A program made the translations under genes and the position numbers. A model generated the notes under the pieces. It did not search any database. It was not told the DNA's origin and saw only the letters and a program-made list of their open reading frames with translations. DNA of 64,000 nucleotides, taken from Streptomyces drozdowiczii (GTDB taxonomy: Bacteria > Actinomycetota > Actinomycetes > Streptomycetales > Streptomycetaceae). This document shows, in pieces, positions 8,153 through 18,247 of this stretch (the stretch's first letter is position 1; the number at the start of each line of letters is the position of its first letter). The stretch covers positions 1,922,001-1,986,000 of the forward strand of contig NZ_CP098740.1 of assembly GCF_026167665.1 (NCBI RefSeq), in the 5' to 3' direction.

Positions 8153-9700
8153 TCAGCCCATGAACTTCTTGAACTCGTCCGGCAGCTCGAAGTTCTGGGC
8201 GTCCTGGCCGGCCGGGAGGCCGGGGACGCCGTTCTGCGCGGCCTCCCGGCGGGCGGCCGCGGCCTGCTCCTCGGCCTTGCGCTTCATCGGGTTGCCGCTC
8301 TTGCGCTTGCCCTTGGCCTGCTTGACCTGCTTCTTCTGCCGGCCCGGACCGCCGCCCATGCCCGGCATCCCGGGCATCCCCGGCATGCCGCCGCCCTGCG
8401 CCATCTTCGACATCATCTTGCGGGCCTCGAAGAACCGCTCGACCAGGCCCTTGACGGCGGAGACCTCGGAACCGGAGCCCTTGGCGATACGGGCGCGGCG
8501 CGAGCCGTTGATGATCGTCGGGTCGGCGCGCTCCTTCGGGGTCATCGACTTGATGATCGCGGCCATGCGGTCGATGTCGCGCTCGTCGATGTTGTTGATC
8601 TGGTCCTTGATCTGGCCCATGCCGGGCAGCATGCCGAGCAGCTTGGAGATGGAGCCCATCTTCCGGACCTGCTCCATCTGGGCCAGGAAGTCGTCGAACG
8701 TGAAGTCCTTGCCCTTGCTGGACGCCAGCTTGGAGGCCATCTTGGCGGCCTCTTCCTGGCTGAAGGTCTTCTCCGCCTGCTCGATCAGGGTGAGCAGGTC
8801 ACCCATGTCGAGGATCCGGGACGCCATGCGGTCCGGGTGGAACGCGTCGAAGTCGTCCAGCTTCTCGCCGTTCGACGCGAACATGATCTGCTTGCCCGTG
8901 ACGTGGGCGATCGACAGGGCGGCACCACCGCGGGCGTCACCGTCGAGCTTGGAGAGCACCACGCCGTCGAAGCCGACGCCGTCGCGGAACGCCTCGGCGG
9001 TGTTGACCGCGTCCTGGCCGATCATCGCGTCGACCACGAACAGGATCTCGTCCGGGCTGACGGCGTCGCGGATGTCCGCGGCCTGCTGCATCAGCTCCTG
9101 GTCGATGCCGAGGCGGCCGGCGGTGTCCACGATCACGACGTCGTACTGCTTGGTCCGGGCGTGCTCGATGGAGTCCTTGGCGACCTGGACCGGGTCGCCG
9201 ACGCCGTTGCCCGGCTCGGGGGCGTACACCGCGACACCGGCGCGGTCGGCGACGACGCTCAGCTGGTTGACGGCGTTGGGGCGCTGGAGGTCGCAGGCGA
9301 CGAGCAGCGGGGAGTGGCCCTGGCCCTTGAGCCAGAGGCCGAGCTTTCCGGCGAGGGTCGTCTTACCGGCACCCTGGAGACCGGCGAGCATGATCACGGT
9401 GGGCGGGTTCTTGGCGAACCGCAGCCGCCGGGTCTCGCCGCCGAGGATGGAGATGAGCTCCTCGTTGACGATCTTGACGACCTGCTGGGCGGGGTTGAGG
9501 GCCTGGGAGACCTCTACGCCGCGCGCCCGCTCCTTGACGTTGGCGATGAAGGACCGGACGACGGGCAGCGCCACGTCGGCTTCGAGCAGGGCGATACGGA
9601 TCTCGCGAGCCGTGGCGTCGATGTCCGCCTCGGACAAGCGGCCCTTGCCCCGGAGGTTCTTGAAAGTCGCGGCAAGGCGGTCGGAGAGAGTATCGAACAC
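8153..9700 (-). CDS. ffh: Signal recognition particle protein Ffh
   Basis: GTPase core of the signal recognition particle, which binds 4.5S RNA and signal sequences and docks on FtsY. The 515-residue protein has the N domain (MFDTLSDRLAATFKNLRGKGRLSE), then G-domain motifs GLQGAGKTT, DTAGR and SKLDGDARGG, then the methionine-rich M domain from about residue 300 with KMSKMAQGGG and a tail of MPG repeats. It is followed by a bidirectional terminator and preceded by glnD on the same strand. Its receptor ftsY is about 7 kb away. Confidence 0.97.
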   Translation of the reverse strand: MFDTLSDRLAATFKNLRGKGRLSEADIDATAREIRIALLEADVALPVVRSFIANVKERARGVEVSQALNPAQQVVKIVNEELISILGGETRRLRFAKNPPTVIMLAGLQGAGKTTLAGKLGLWLKGQGHSPLLVACDLQRPNAVNQLSVVADRAGVAVYAPEPGNGVGDPVQVAKDSIEHARTKQYDVVIVDTAGRLGIDQELMQQAADIRDAVSPDEILFVVDAMIGQDAVNTAEAFRDGVGFDGVVLSKLDGDARGGAALSIAHVTGKQIMFASNGEKLDDFDAFHPDRMASRILDMGDLLTLIEQAEKTFSQEEAAKMASKLASSKGKDFTFDDFLAQMEQVRKMGSISKLLGMLPGMGQIKDQINNIDERDIDRMAAIIKSMTPKERADPTIINGSRRARIAKGSGSEVSAVKGLVERFFEARKMMSKMAQGGGMPGMPGMPGMGGGPGRQKKQVKQAKGKRKSGNPMKRKAEEQAAAARREAAQNGVPGLPAGQDAQNFELPDEFKKFMG

Positions 9701-9797
9701 GGCGCTCGTCGGTCCTCAGGGTCGGGGCGGGTCGGGTCAGTAGGTTCCCAGGGTATCCGGACGCCGGAGAAGGCCAAGACCTCGCCCGGCTCCGGCC

Positions 9798-12251
9798 TCA
9801 GCCGAGCGCCTTCTCGACCTCCCGGGCCAGCTCCGCCGCCCGCTGCGCCGACAGCGGCTTCCCGTCCGCGTCCGTGACGTAGAAGGCATCCACCGCGTTC
9901 GCCCCCAGCGTCGACACATGCGCGCTCCGCACCCGGACCGCGCTCCGCTCCAGTGCCTGCCCGATGCGGTGCAGCAGGCCGGGGGCGTCCTGGGCGCGGA
10001 CCTCGATCACCGTGGCGAGCCGGGAGCCCGCCGGGGCCACCGTCACCCGGGGCGGCGGCGCCTTCACACCGCGCCGCCGGGGGTAGGCGGCCTCCCGCTC
10101 GGCGAGGCGGGCGGGGATGTCCAGGGTGCCGTCCAAGGCGCGTACGAGGTCGGCGCGCAGCCGGTCCGCCCGGGGCAGCGAGCCGTATTCGGCGGCGACG
10201 CGCCAGCTGAGCAGCAGCAGGTCCGCGGAGTCCCCCAGCTCCGTGGGCAGCTCCACGGCGCGCAGGTCGGCGGCGCGGACGGTGAGGCGGTGCAGGGCGA
10301 GGACCCCCGCGGCGGCGGGCAGCACGCCGGGCCGGTCGCGGAGCGCGATGAGGAGTTCGACGCCGACCGGTTCCGGGCCGTCCTCCTCGTGCGGGGTCTC
10401 GGGCCGGGTGTGCAGGGCGAGGACGGGGGTGCCGGTGCGCAGCGCCTCGATCGCGAGGCGTTCCTGCTCGGCGCTCGGGGCGGCGGGCTCGGGCTCCTCG
10501 GGGGCCTCCCCCGCCAGGACCTGGGCGACGCGTTTGACGAGTTCGGTGACGAGGGAGGCGCGCCAGGCGGACCAGGCGGCGGGCCCGGTGGCCAGCGCGT
10601 CGGCCTCGGTGAGGGCGTGCAGCAGCTCCAGGGTGGCCGTGGTCCCGACGGCGTCGGCGACGGCGCGGACGGTGGCCGGGTCGTCCAGGTCGCGCCGGGT
10701 GGCGGTCTCGATGAGCAGCAGGTGGTGGCGGACGAGGGTGGCGATGACGCCCACGTCGTGCTGGTCGAAGCCGATGCGGGCGGCCATGTCGCGGGCGATG
10801 ACCTCACCGGCGACGGAGTGGTCGCCGGGCCAGCCCTTGCCGATGTCGTGCAGCAGGGCGGCGACGAGGAGGAGGTCGGGGCGGCCGACGCGGCGGGTGA
10901 GCGAGGCGGCGCGGACGGCCGTCTCGACGAGATGGCGGTCGACTGTCCAGGTGTGGACGGGGTTGCGCTGGGGGCGGCAGTGGACGCGTTCCCAGTCGGG
11001 CAGCAGGCGGGTGATCAGCCCTTCGGCCTCCAGCGCCTCCCAGACGGGGATCGTGGCCTCGCCTGCGCCGAGCAGGGTGACCAGCTCCTCGCGGGCCTCG
11101 GCCGGCCAGGGCACCGGGAGCGGCTGGGCGGTGGTGGCGAGGTGGCGCACGACGTGGCGGGAGAGCGGCAGTCCGGACTGGGCGGCCGCGGCGGCGGCGC
11201 GCAGGACGAGCACCGGGTCCCGTTCGGGCCGGGCGGTGCGGGCGAGTACGGCCTCGCCGTCGGCCTCCACGACGCCGTCGGCGAGCGGGGTCCGGTCCGG
11301 GGCGGGGGTCCGGCCGCCGCCGAGCAGGGCGCGCAGCCGGGGCCGGGCGGAGCGGGCGCGCAGGACCCGGCCGACCTCGCGCCAGGTGACGTCGGTGGCG
11401 TACGAGACGGTGCGGGCGGCCTCGTAGACCTGGCGGAGCAGGGCGTCGGCGTCGAGGAGGCCGAGGGCCTGGGCGACCTGGTCCTGTTCCTGGAGGGCGA
11501 GGCGGTCGGTGGCGCGGCCGGTGGTGAGGTGGAGGGCGTCACGGGCGTCGAGGAGGACGCGGCGGGCCTCGGCGAGCCCTTCGCGGGGGGCGTCGGCGAC
11601 CCAGGAGGCGGCGACGGCGCGCAGGGCGGTGACGTCGCGCAGGCCGCCCCGGGCCTCCTTGAGGTCGGGTTCGAGGAGGAACCGCAGCTCGCCGTGGCGT
11701 TCGGCGCGTTCGCGGCAGAGTTCGCGGAGGTCCGGGAGGCGTTTGGGGGCCTGGTTGCGCCAGTCCGCGAGGATCGCGGTGCGCAGCGAGGCGACGAGGC
11801 CGAGGTCCCCGGCGACGGGCCGGGCGTCGAGCAGTCCGAGCTGGACCTTGAGGTCCTCGCCCGCGGTCTTCCGGGCCTCGGCTGGGGTGCGTACGGAGTG
11901 GTCGAGGGCGAGGCCCAGGTCCCAGACGGGGTACCAGATCCGGTCCGCGAGGGCGGCGACGGCCGCGGGGTCGGCGGTGCCGTCGTGCAGGAGGAGGAGG
12001 TCGAGGTCGCTGCGCGGGGAGAGTTCGCCGCGGCCGTAGCCGCCGACGGCGACGAGGGCGGCGCCCCGGACCCCGGCGTGCTGGGCCGCGCCGGTGAACA
12101 GGGCGGTGAGCCAGTCGTCGGTGAGGGCGGCGAGGGCCGCACGGCGCGGCGGCCCGGGCCGCTCCTTCTCCTGGAGAAGGCGCAGCCGGGCCGCCGCATA
12201 GCCGCTGGGGCGCGAGTCCTCGGATTCGGTGGTCGCTTCGATGCTCGTCAC
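9798..12251 (-). CDS. glnD: PII nucleotidyl-transferase GlnD
   Basis: Bifunctional enzyme that modifies and demodifies PII (GlnK) according to nitrogen status; in S. coelicolor it is known to adenylylate GlnK. Seen: the nucleotidyltransferase motif VGGYGRGELSPRSDLDLL, the GlnD-type helical region, the HD motif LLHDIGKGWPGDHS, and two C-terminal ACT regions (LRDRPGVLPAAAGVL and AQDAPGLLHRIGQAL). I choose GTG 12251 (SIEATTESED) because GGAAAGGGCAGCTGG lies just upstream; this gives 817 residues. The frame is open further upstream but without ribosome site. It follows glnK by 52 bp in the amtB-glnK-glnD operon. Confidence 0.95.
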   Translation of the reverse strand: MTSIEATTESEDSRPSGYAAARLRLLQEKERPGPPRRAALAALTDDWLTALFTGAAQHAGVRGAALVAVGGYGRGELSPRSDLDLLLLHDGTADPAAVAALADRIWYPVWDLGLALDHSVRTPAEARKTAGEDLKVQLGLLDARPVAGDLGLVASLRTAILADWRNQAPKRLPDLRELCRERAERHGELRFLLEPDLKEARGGLRDVTALRAVAASWVADAPREGLAEARRVLLDARDALHLTTGRATDRLALQEQDQVAQALGLLDADALLRQVYEAARTVSYATDVTWREVGRVLRARSARPRLRALLGGGRTPAPDRTPLADGVVEADGEAVLARTARPERDPVLVLRAAAAAAQSGLPLSRHVVRHLATTAQPLPVPWPAEAREELVTLLGAGEATIPVWEALEAEGLITRLLPDWERVHCRPQRNPVHTWTVDRHLVETAVRAASLTRRVGRPDLLLVAALLHDIGKGWPGDHSVAGEVIARDMAARIGFDQHDVGVIATLVRHHLLLIETATRRDLDDPATVRAVADAVGTTATLELLHALTEADALATGPAAWSAWRASLVTELVKRVAQVLAGEAPEEPEPAAPSAEQERLAIEALRTGTPVLALHTRPETPHEEDGPEPVGVELLIALRDRPGVLPAAAGVLALHRLTVRAADLRAVELPTELGDSADLLLLSWRVAAEYGSLPRADRLRADLVRALDGTLDIPARLAEREAAYPRRRGVKAPPPRVTVAPAGSRLATVIEVRAQDAPGLLHRIGQALERSAVRVRSAHVSTLGANAVDAFYVTDADGKPLSAQRAAELAREVEKALG

Positions 12252-12303
12252 CCAGCTGCCCTTTCCGTGTGCGGAACCGTGCGAAACAGTCGGCGGGGGC
12301 CGG

Positions 12304-13987
<1,684 letters not shown>

Positions 13988-14364
13988 CGGCGTCTCCTCG
14001 TCGTCGGTGCGGCCGCGTGCGGGCGGTGGGGGCACAACCACTGCGGGACCACTGGGGAAAGGTGCGGGCCGGTTATGAGCCACGAGGTTCGCCCAGCGCC
14101 GTTTCGGCCGGTGCGCCGCGATGTTTCGCGGCAGTGACGAAGGAAAGCGACGTGTTACGTCCCCATGAACCGCGCATGCCGTACCCACGCTCGCGCCCAC
14201 TCTGCGGCCCGGGCCGCATACGGTGCGGTTACGACGCTCCGGCAGGGGAACGACCACACGAACCGGCCACGCCGATCACCCGTTGACCTGGCAATGGGGG
14301 GAGCCGAAGTCGGTCTGTGCTGGGTGATCGTCGTGGCCGGGGACTGGGGCCCGATGGCCCGTCG
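13988..14364. other. amtB promoter region
   Basis: Gene-free 377 bp between amtB and the end of nsdA. It contains the GlnR-type box at 14101-14138 and must hold the amtB promoter. The rest shows no further structure I can support. Confidence 0.5.
14101..14138 (-). promoter_or_regulatory. GlnR-type binding site upstream of amtB
   Basis: Read on the minus strand the site is GTCAC-n6-GAAAC-n6-GCGCA-n6-GAAAC, matching the known streptomycete GlnR consensus gTnAC-n6-GaAAC repeated at 11-bp spacing, with only the second GTnAC half degenerate. It lies about 115-150 bp upstream of the amtB start. GlnR is known to activate amtB-glnK-glnD under nitrogen limitation; binding here is inferred from the match. 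Confidence 0.75.
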
Positions 14365-15837
14365 CTAGACGGTTTCCACGGTTTCGGGCAGCTGTTCGAT
14401 GAGGAGTTCGGTGAGCCTGGCGACCTCGGGCACGTCCCCGAAGTCCCTGGCGGCGGTGTCGACGGTCTTGCGGAGCCGGGTGTTGACCCGCTCGGAGCGC
14501 ACCTTTTTGGCCACGCGCAGCGCCTGCTCGGCCGGCACGGTGGACGCCTCGGGCTCGCCCTTGAGGAGGTGCACGGTGGCGAGGCCGATCAGATTGAGCG
14601 CGTAGGAGCGCTGGTGCTCGTCGTCCTCGCCGAAGAGCTGGACCGCCTTCTGCATGACGGGCTCGGCGAGCGAGGCGTACGCGGGGCTGCGGCCGGCCAC
14701 GTAGGCGAGGTCCCGGTACGAGTGCGAGTTCTCGCCGTTCAGCTCGGCCTCGGAGAAGAAGCGGATCCAGTCGGGCTCGGGCTCGCCGTCGATACCGGCG
14801 TCCAGGAAGGTGTCCTCGGCCATCCGGACCGCCCGCTTGCACTTGCTGGGCTGGCCCATGTTCGCGTAGGCGCGGGCCTCCATCGCGTACAGCATGGCCT
14901 GCGTGCGCGGGGTCGCGCAGTCGCGGCTGCCGTACTGGGCGAGGTGGATCAGCTCCAGGGCGTCGTCCGGGCGGCCGAGGTGGATCATCTGCCGGCTCAT
15001 GCTGGACAGGACGTACGAGCCGAGCGGCTTGTCGCCGGCCTCCTTGGCGGCGTGCAGGGCGAGCACGAAGTACTTCTGGGCGGTGGGCTGGAGGCCGACG
15101 TCGTAGCTCATCCAGCCCGCCAGCTCGGCCAGTTCGGCGGCGCAGCGGAACAGGCGCTTGGAGGTGGCGGCGGGCTGGGGCTCCTGGAGCAGGTCGGTGA
15201 CCTCGTGGAGCTGGCCGACGACGGCCTTGCGGCGCAGTCCGCCGCCGCACTGCGCGTCCCACTGGCGGAACATCGTGGTGGTCGACTCCAGCAGGTCCAG
15301 CTCGGGGCCGGAGAGCCGGGACGGGCGGCGGGCGGCGGCGGGTTCCGGTTCGGCGGCGGGGGCGGCCGCGACCGGCACCAGCCAGCGCTGCATGGGCTCG
15401 ATGAGGGCGGGACCGGCGGCGAGGGCGAGCGAGCTGCCGAGGAAGCCCCGGCGGGCCAGCATCAGGTCGCTCCGGGAGAACTCGCTGAGCAGGGCGACGG
15501 TCTGCGGGCCCGCCCAGGGCAGGTCCACACCGGCCACGGAGGGTGCCTGGTGCGGGGTGCGCAGCCCCAGGTCCTCGACGGCGACGACGCTGCCGAAGCG
15601 CTCCGAGAACAGCTCGGACAGGATGCGCGGGATGGGCTCGCGCGGCTGCTCGCCGTCCAGCCAGCGCCGCACCCGGGAGGTGTCGGTGCTGATGTGGTGG
15701 GCGCCCATCTGGCGCGCCCGGCGGTTCACCTGCCGTGCCAGCTCGCCCTTCGACCAGCCGCTGCGCACGAACCATGAACCCAGTTGCCCGTTCGGGCGCT
15801 TGCCGGCGTTCGTCTCGCCTGCGCCGCTGCCACTCAC
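14365..15837 (-). CDS. nsdA: NsdA-type negative regulator of differentiation
   Basis: 490-residue regulator. In S. coelicolor the gene beside amtB is nsdA, whose loss increases sporulation and antibiotic production; the same neighbourhood supports the name. Seen: an N-terminal region reminiscent of DNA-binding domains (WSKGELARQVNRRARQMG and VRRWLDGEQPREPIPRIL), then a long helical Ala-rich part with TPR-like helices (CAAELAELAGWMSYDVG, ARAYANMGQPSKCKRAVRMA). GTG or ATG near 15837 begins SGSGAGETNAGKR. It is divergent from the prim-pol-like gene. The molecular mechanism is not known to me. Confidence 0.85.
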   Translation of the reverse strand: MSGSGAGETNAGKRPNGQLGSWFVRSGWSKGELARQVNRRARQMGAHHISTDTSRVRRWLDGEQPREPIPRILSELFSERFGSVVAVEDLGLRTPHQAPSVAGVDLPWAGPQTVALLSEFSRSDLMLARRGFLGSSLALAAGPALIEPMQRWLVPVAAAPAAEPEPAAARRPSRLSGPELDLLESTTTMFRQWDAQCGGGLRRKAVVGQLHEVTDLLQEPQPAATSKRLFRCAAELAELAGWMSYDVGLQPTAQKYFVLALHAAKEAGDKPLGSYVLSSMSRQMIHLGRPDDALELIHLAQYGSRDCATPRTQAMLYAMEARAYANMGQPSKCKRAVRMAEDTFLDAGIDGEPEPDWIRFFSEAELNGENSHSYRDLAYVAGRSPAYASLAEPVMQKAVQLFGEDDEHQRSYALNLIGLATVHLLKGEPEASTVPAEQALRVAKKVRSERVNTRLRKTVDTAARDFGDVPEVARLTELLIEQLPETVETV

Positions 15838-16199
15838 GGATAAGCCCCCATCCCGCCGAAATACGTGTCGCGCGAAGCACTACCAGAATGCCCCGAACTC
15901 ATGTCGCCCGTACGGGCGTTGGGCCCGATCGAACAGAAAACCGGGTTGCCTGCGGCATACCCACGGGCGCACATACTTCCATGGTTCGTGTACCGACGGT
16001 AATCCTACGATCACGGGCCCCGCGAGGCCCTTTGCGTAATCGCCACCATTCGCCACCCCTTCGATTGAACGCCACCCCCATGGCCCGCGATTCACTTGAC
16101 AGGACGATTCGCACGGGCGCGAGGAAGCGCCCGGGGGCGCGCGGGCGGTTGCACGCTCCTCTTCGTAACCACCGGCGAACCGGACCCGTTGGAGGGGGC
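15838..16199. other. Divergent promoter region nsdA / prim-pol gene
   Basis: About 362 bp, somewhat less GC-rich than its flanks. A TTGACA hexamer at 16096-16101 on the plus strand resembles a -35 box, but no good -10 follows at 16-19 bp. No gene seen. Confidence 0.35.
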
Positions 16200-16859
16200 A
16201 TGGGCTTCACGATCGGAATCCGCGAGATGCGCACCGGCGCACGGCGTCGCGCCCGTGCCGCCGTCGGCGGTACGGAGGTGGCCGAGTACACCGGCCTGTG
16301 GGGCTGGGCCGTGGTGCCCGGGGCCCGCGCGGCGGGCGGCGCCTGCTCCTGCGGGGACCCGGGCTGCGCCGCCCCGGGCGCGCATCCGCTGGAGTTCGCC
16401 CGTGAGGTGCCCGCCGGGGCGACGCTCGACGCGGCGGCACGCGCCTGGGCCGAGGTGCCCGGCGCCTCGATGATGCTCCCCGTGGGCCGGAGCTTCGACG
16501 TGCTGGACGTGGCGGAGGGGGCCGGGCGCCGGGCCCTGGTGCGGATGGAGCGGATGGGGCTGCCGCTGGGCCCGGTCTCGGTGACCCCGCAGGGCCGGGC
16601 GCAGTTCTTCGTCGCGCCGGGCGCCGCCGACGAGCTGCCCCGGCTGCTGTACCGGATGGGCTGGGACGACGCGGGGCTCGATCTGCGGGCGCTCGGCGCG
16701 GGCAGCCACATCACCGCGCCGCCCTCGGACCGGGGCGGGCTCGGCCCGGTCCGCTGGCTGAGGGCGCCGGGGCCGGACAGCGCGACGCCGCCGGAGGCCC
16801 GGCTGCTGCTGGGCACGCTGGCGTACCTCTGCCACCGGTGGGCGGCGCCCTGCGGCTGA
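16200..16859 (+). CDS. Small bifunctional primase/polymerase (prim-pol) domain protein
   Basis: 219 residues from ATG 16200, preceded by a perfect GGAGGGGGC. The N-terminal half has the layout of the prim-pol N-terminal domain: GLWGWAVVPGARA, then CSCGDPGCAAPGAHPL with the cysteine cluster and the G-x-HP motif. A middle stretch FDVLDVAEGAG falls where the family has catalytic acidic residues. It ends near GSHITAPPSD, another prim-pol-like element. No helicase or other domain is attached and no mobile element is nearby, so this chromosomal version may be a specialised or degenerate member. Function unknown. Confidence 0.7.
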   Translation: MGFTIGIREMRTGARRRARAAVGGTEVAEYTGLWGWAVVPGARAAGGACSCGDPGCAAPGAHPLEFAREVPAGATLDAAARAWAEVPGASMMLPVGRSFDVLDVAEGAGRRALVRMERMGLPLGPVSVTPQGRAQFFVAPGAADELPRLLYRMGWDDAGLDLRALGAGSHITAPPSDRGGLGPVRWLRAPGPDSATPPEARLLLGTLAYLCHRWAAPCG

Positions 16860-16882
16860 GCCGCGCAGCTCCCGCACAGCAG

Positions 16883-16914
16883 GAAGCCCGGCCGCACGAA
16901 AGCGGCCGGGCTTC
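16883..16914. terminator. Bidirectional hairpin terminator
   Basis: Perfect 13-bp stem (GAAGCCCGGCCGC and complement) with a 6-nt loop lies between the convergent prim-pol gene and ftsY. Confidence 0.8.
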
Positions 16915-16932
16915 GGAGCTGTCCGGTGGGGG

Positions 16933-18123
16933 TCAGTCCCCGATCAGCGCGTCCACGAACGCCTCGGGCTCGAACGGCGCCAGGTCGTCCGGGCCCTCGC
17001 CGAGTCCGACGAGCTTGACCGGGACGCCCAGCTCGCGCTGGACGGCGATGACGATGCCGCCCTTGGCGGTGCCGTCCAGCTTGGTGAGGACGATGCCGGT
17101 GATGTCGACCACCTCGGCGAAGACCCGCGCCTGCACCAGGCCGTTCTGCCCGGTGGTGGCGTCCAGGACGAGCAGCACCTCGTCCAGCGGGCCGTGCTTC
17201 TCGACGACCCGCTTGACCTTGCCCAGCTCGTCCATGAGCCCGGTCTTGGTGTGCAGCCGGCCGGCGGTGTCGATGAGCACCACGTCGGCGCCCTCGGCGA
17301 TGCCCTCCTTGACCGCGTCGTAGGCGATGGAGGCCGGGTCGCCGCCCTCGGGGCCGCGCACGGTACGGGCGCCGACGCGCTCGCCCCAGGTCTGGAGCTG
17401 GTCGGCGGCGGCGGCGCGGAAGGTGTCGGCCGCGCCGAGCACCACGCTGCGGCCGTCGGCGACGAGCACCCGGGCCAGCTTGCCGGTGGTGGTGGTCTTG
17501 CCGGTGCCGTTGACGCCGACGACCATCACGACGCCGGGGGTCTCCAGACCGCCCTCCGTCTTCACGGCGCGGTCGAAGTCGGTGCCGAGCAGGGTGAGCA
17601 GCTCCTCGCGGAGCAGGGCGCGCAGCTCCTCGGGGGTGCGGGTGCCGAGGACCCGGACGCGCTCGCGCAGGCGCTCGACCAGCTCCTGGGTGGGGGCGAC
17701 GCCGACGTCGGCGGTGAGGAGGGTGTCCTCGATCTCCTCCCAGGTGTCCTCGTCCAGATTGTCCCGGGACAGCAGGGCGAGGAGCCCCTTGCCGAGGGTG
17801 TTCTGCGAGCGGGCGAGGCGGGCGCGCAGCCGGACGAGCCGGCCGGCGGTGGGCTCGGGGACGTCGAGCGCGGGGACTTCCGGCTCCGCGGCCTCCGGCT
17901 CGGCCTCGGCGGGCGGGGCCGCGACGTCCTCGATGGTGCGGCGCGATTCCTCGCGCGGCTCTTCGGCCTCCTCACCGACACGGGGCTCAGCGGGAGGTGT
18001 GAGGGGCGGCGTGCTCGACGGTGCCGGGGGCAGCTGCTTCTTCTTGCGGCTGCTGACCACGAGCCCGCTGATCACGCCGACCGCGACCAGGGCGATGACT
18101 ACAGCAAGGATGACGAATTCCAT
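16933..18123 (-). CDS. ftsY: Signal recognition particle receptor FtsY
   Basis: SRP receptor GTPase at the cytoplasmic membrane. The 396-residue protein begins with a hydrophobic segment (MEFVILAVVIALVAVGVISG), then a basic patch, an acidic Pro/Glu-rich A domain, the N domain, and G motifs GVNGTGKTTTTGKLA, DTAGRLHTKTGLMDEL and TKLDGTAKGG. The N-terminal membrane anchor is usual in actinobacterial FtsY. Start ATG 18123 follows GGGAGGGTT. Partner ffh is encoded at 8153-9700. Confidence 0.96.
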   Translation of the reverse strand: MEFVILAVVIALVAVGVISGLVVSSRKKKQLPPAPSSTPPLTPPAEPRVGEEAEEPREESRRTIEDVAAPPAEAEPEAAEPEVPALDVPEPTAGRLVRLRARLARSQNTLGKGLLALLSRDNLDEDTWEEIEDTLLTADVGVAPTQELVERLRERVRVLGTRTPEELRALLREELLTLLGTDFDRAVKTEGGLETPGVVMVVGVNGTGKTTTTGKLARVLVADGRSVVLGAADTFRAAAADQLQTWGERVGARTVRGPEGGDPASIAYDAVKEGIAEGADVVLIDTAGRLHTKTGLMDELGKVKRVVEKHGPLDEVLLVLDATTGQNGLVQARVFAEVVDITGIVLTKLDGTAKGGIVIAVQRELGVPVKLVGLGEGPDDLAPFEPEAFVDALIGD

Positions 18124-18234
18124 AACCCTCCCAGTATCGGTCACCCGGACCGGCAATCCAGGGAGGGACCGGTCCGGCGCAGGATCAGGGGCGCGTACGT
18201 CCTTGCGGTCGTTACGCCCGTTATGCCGGAAAGG

Positions 18235-18240
18235 TACGAT
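18235..18240 (+). promoter_or_regulatory. Candidate -10 element (TACGAT) of a leaderless transcript
   Basis: TACGAT ends 7 nt before the GTG of the permease gene and would place the transcript start at or next to the start codon. No convincing -35 box is seen. Confidence 0.35.
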
Positions 18241-18247
18241 CCTGGCC

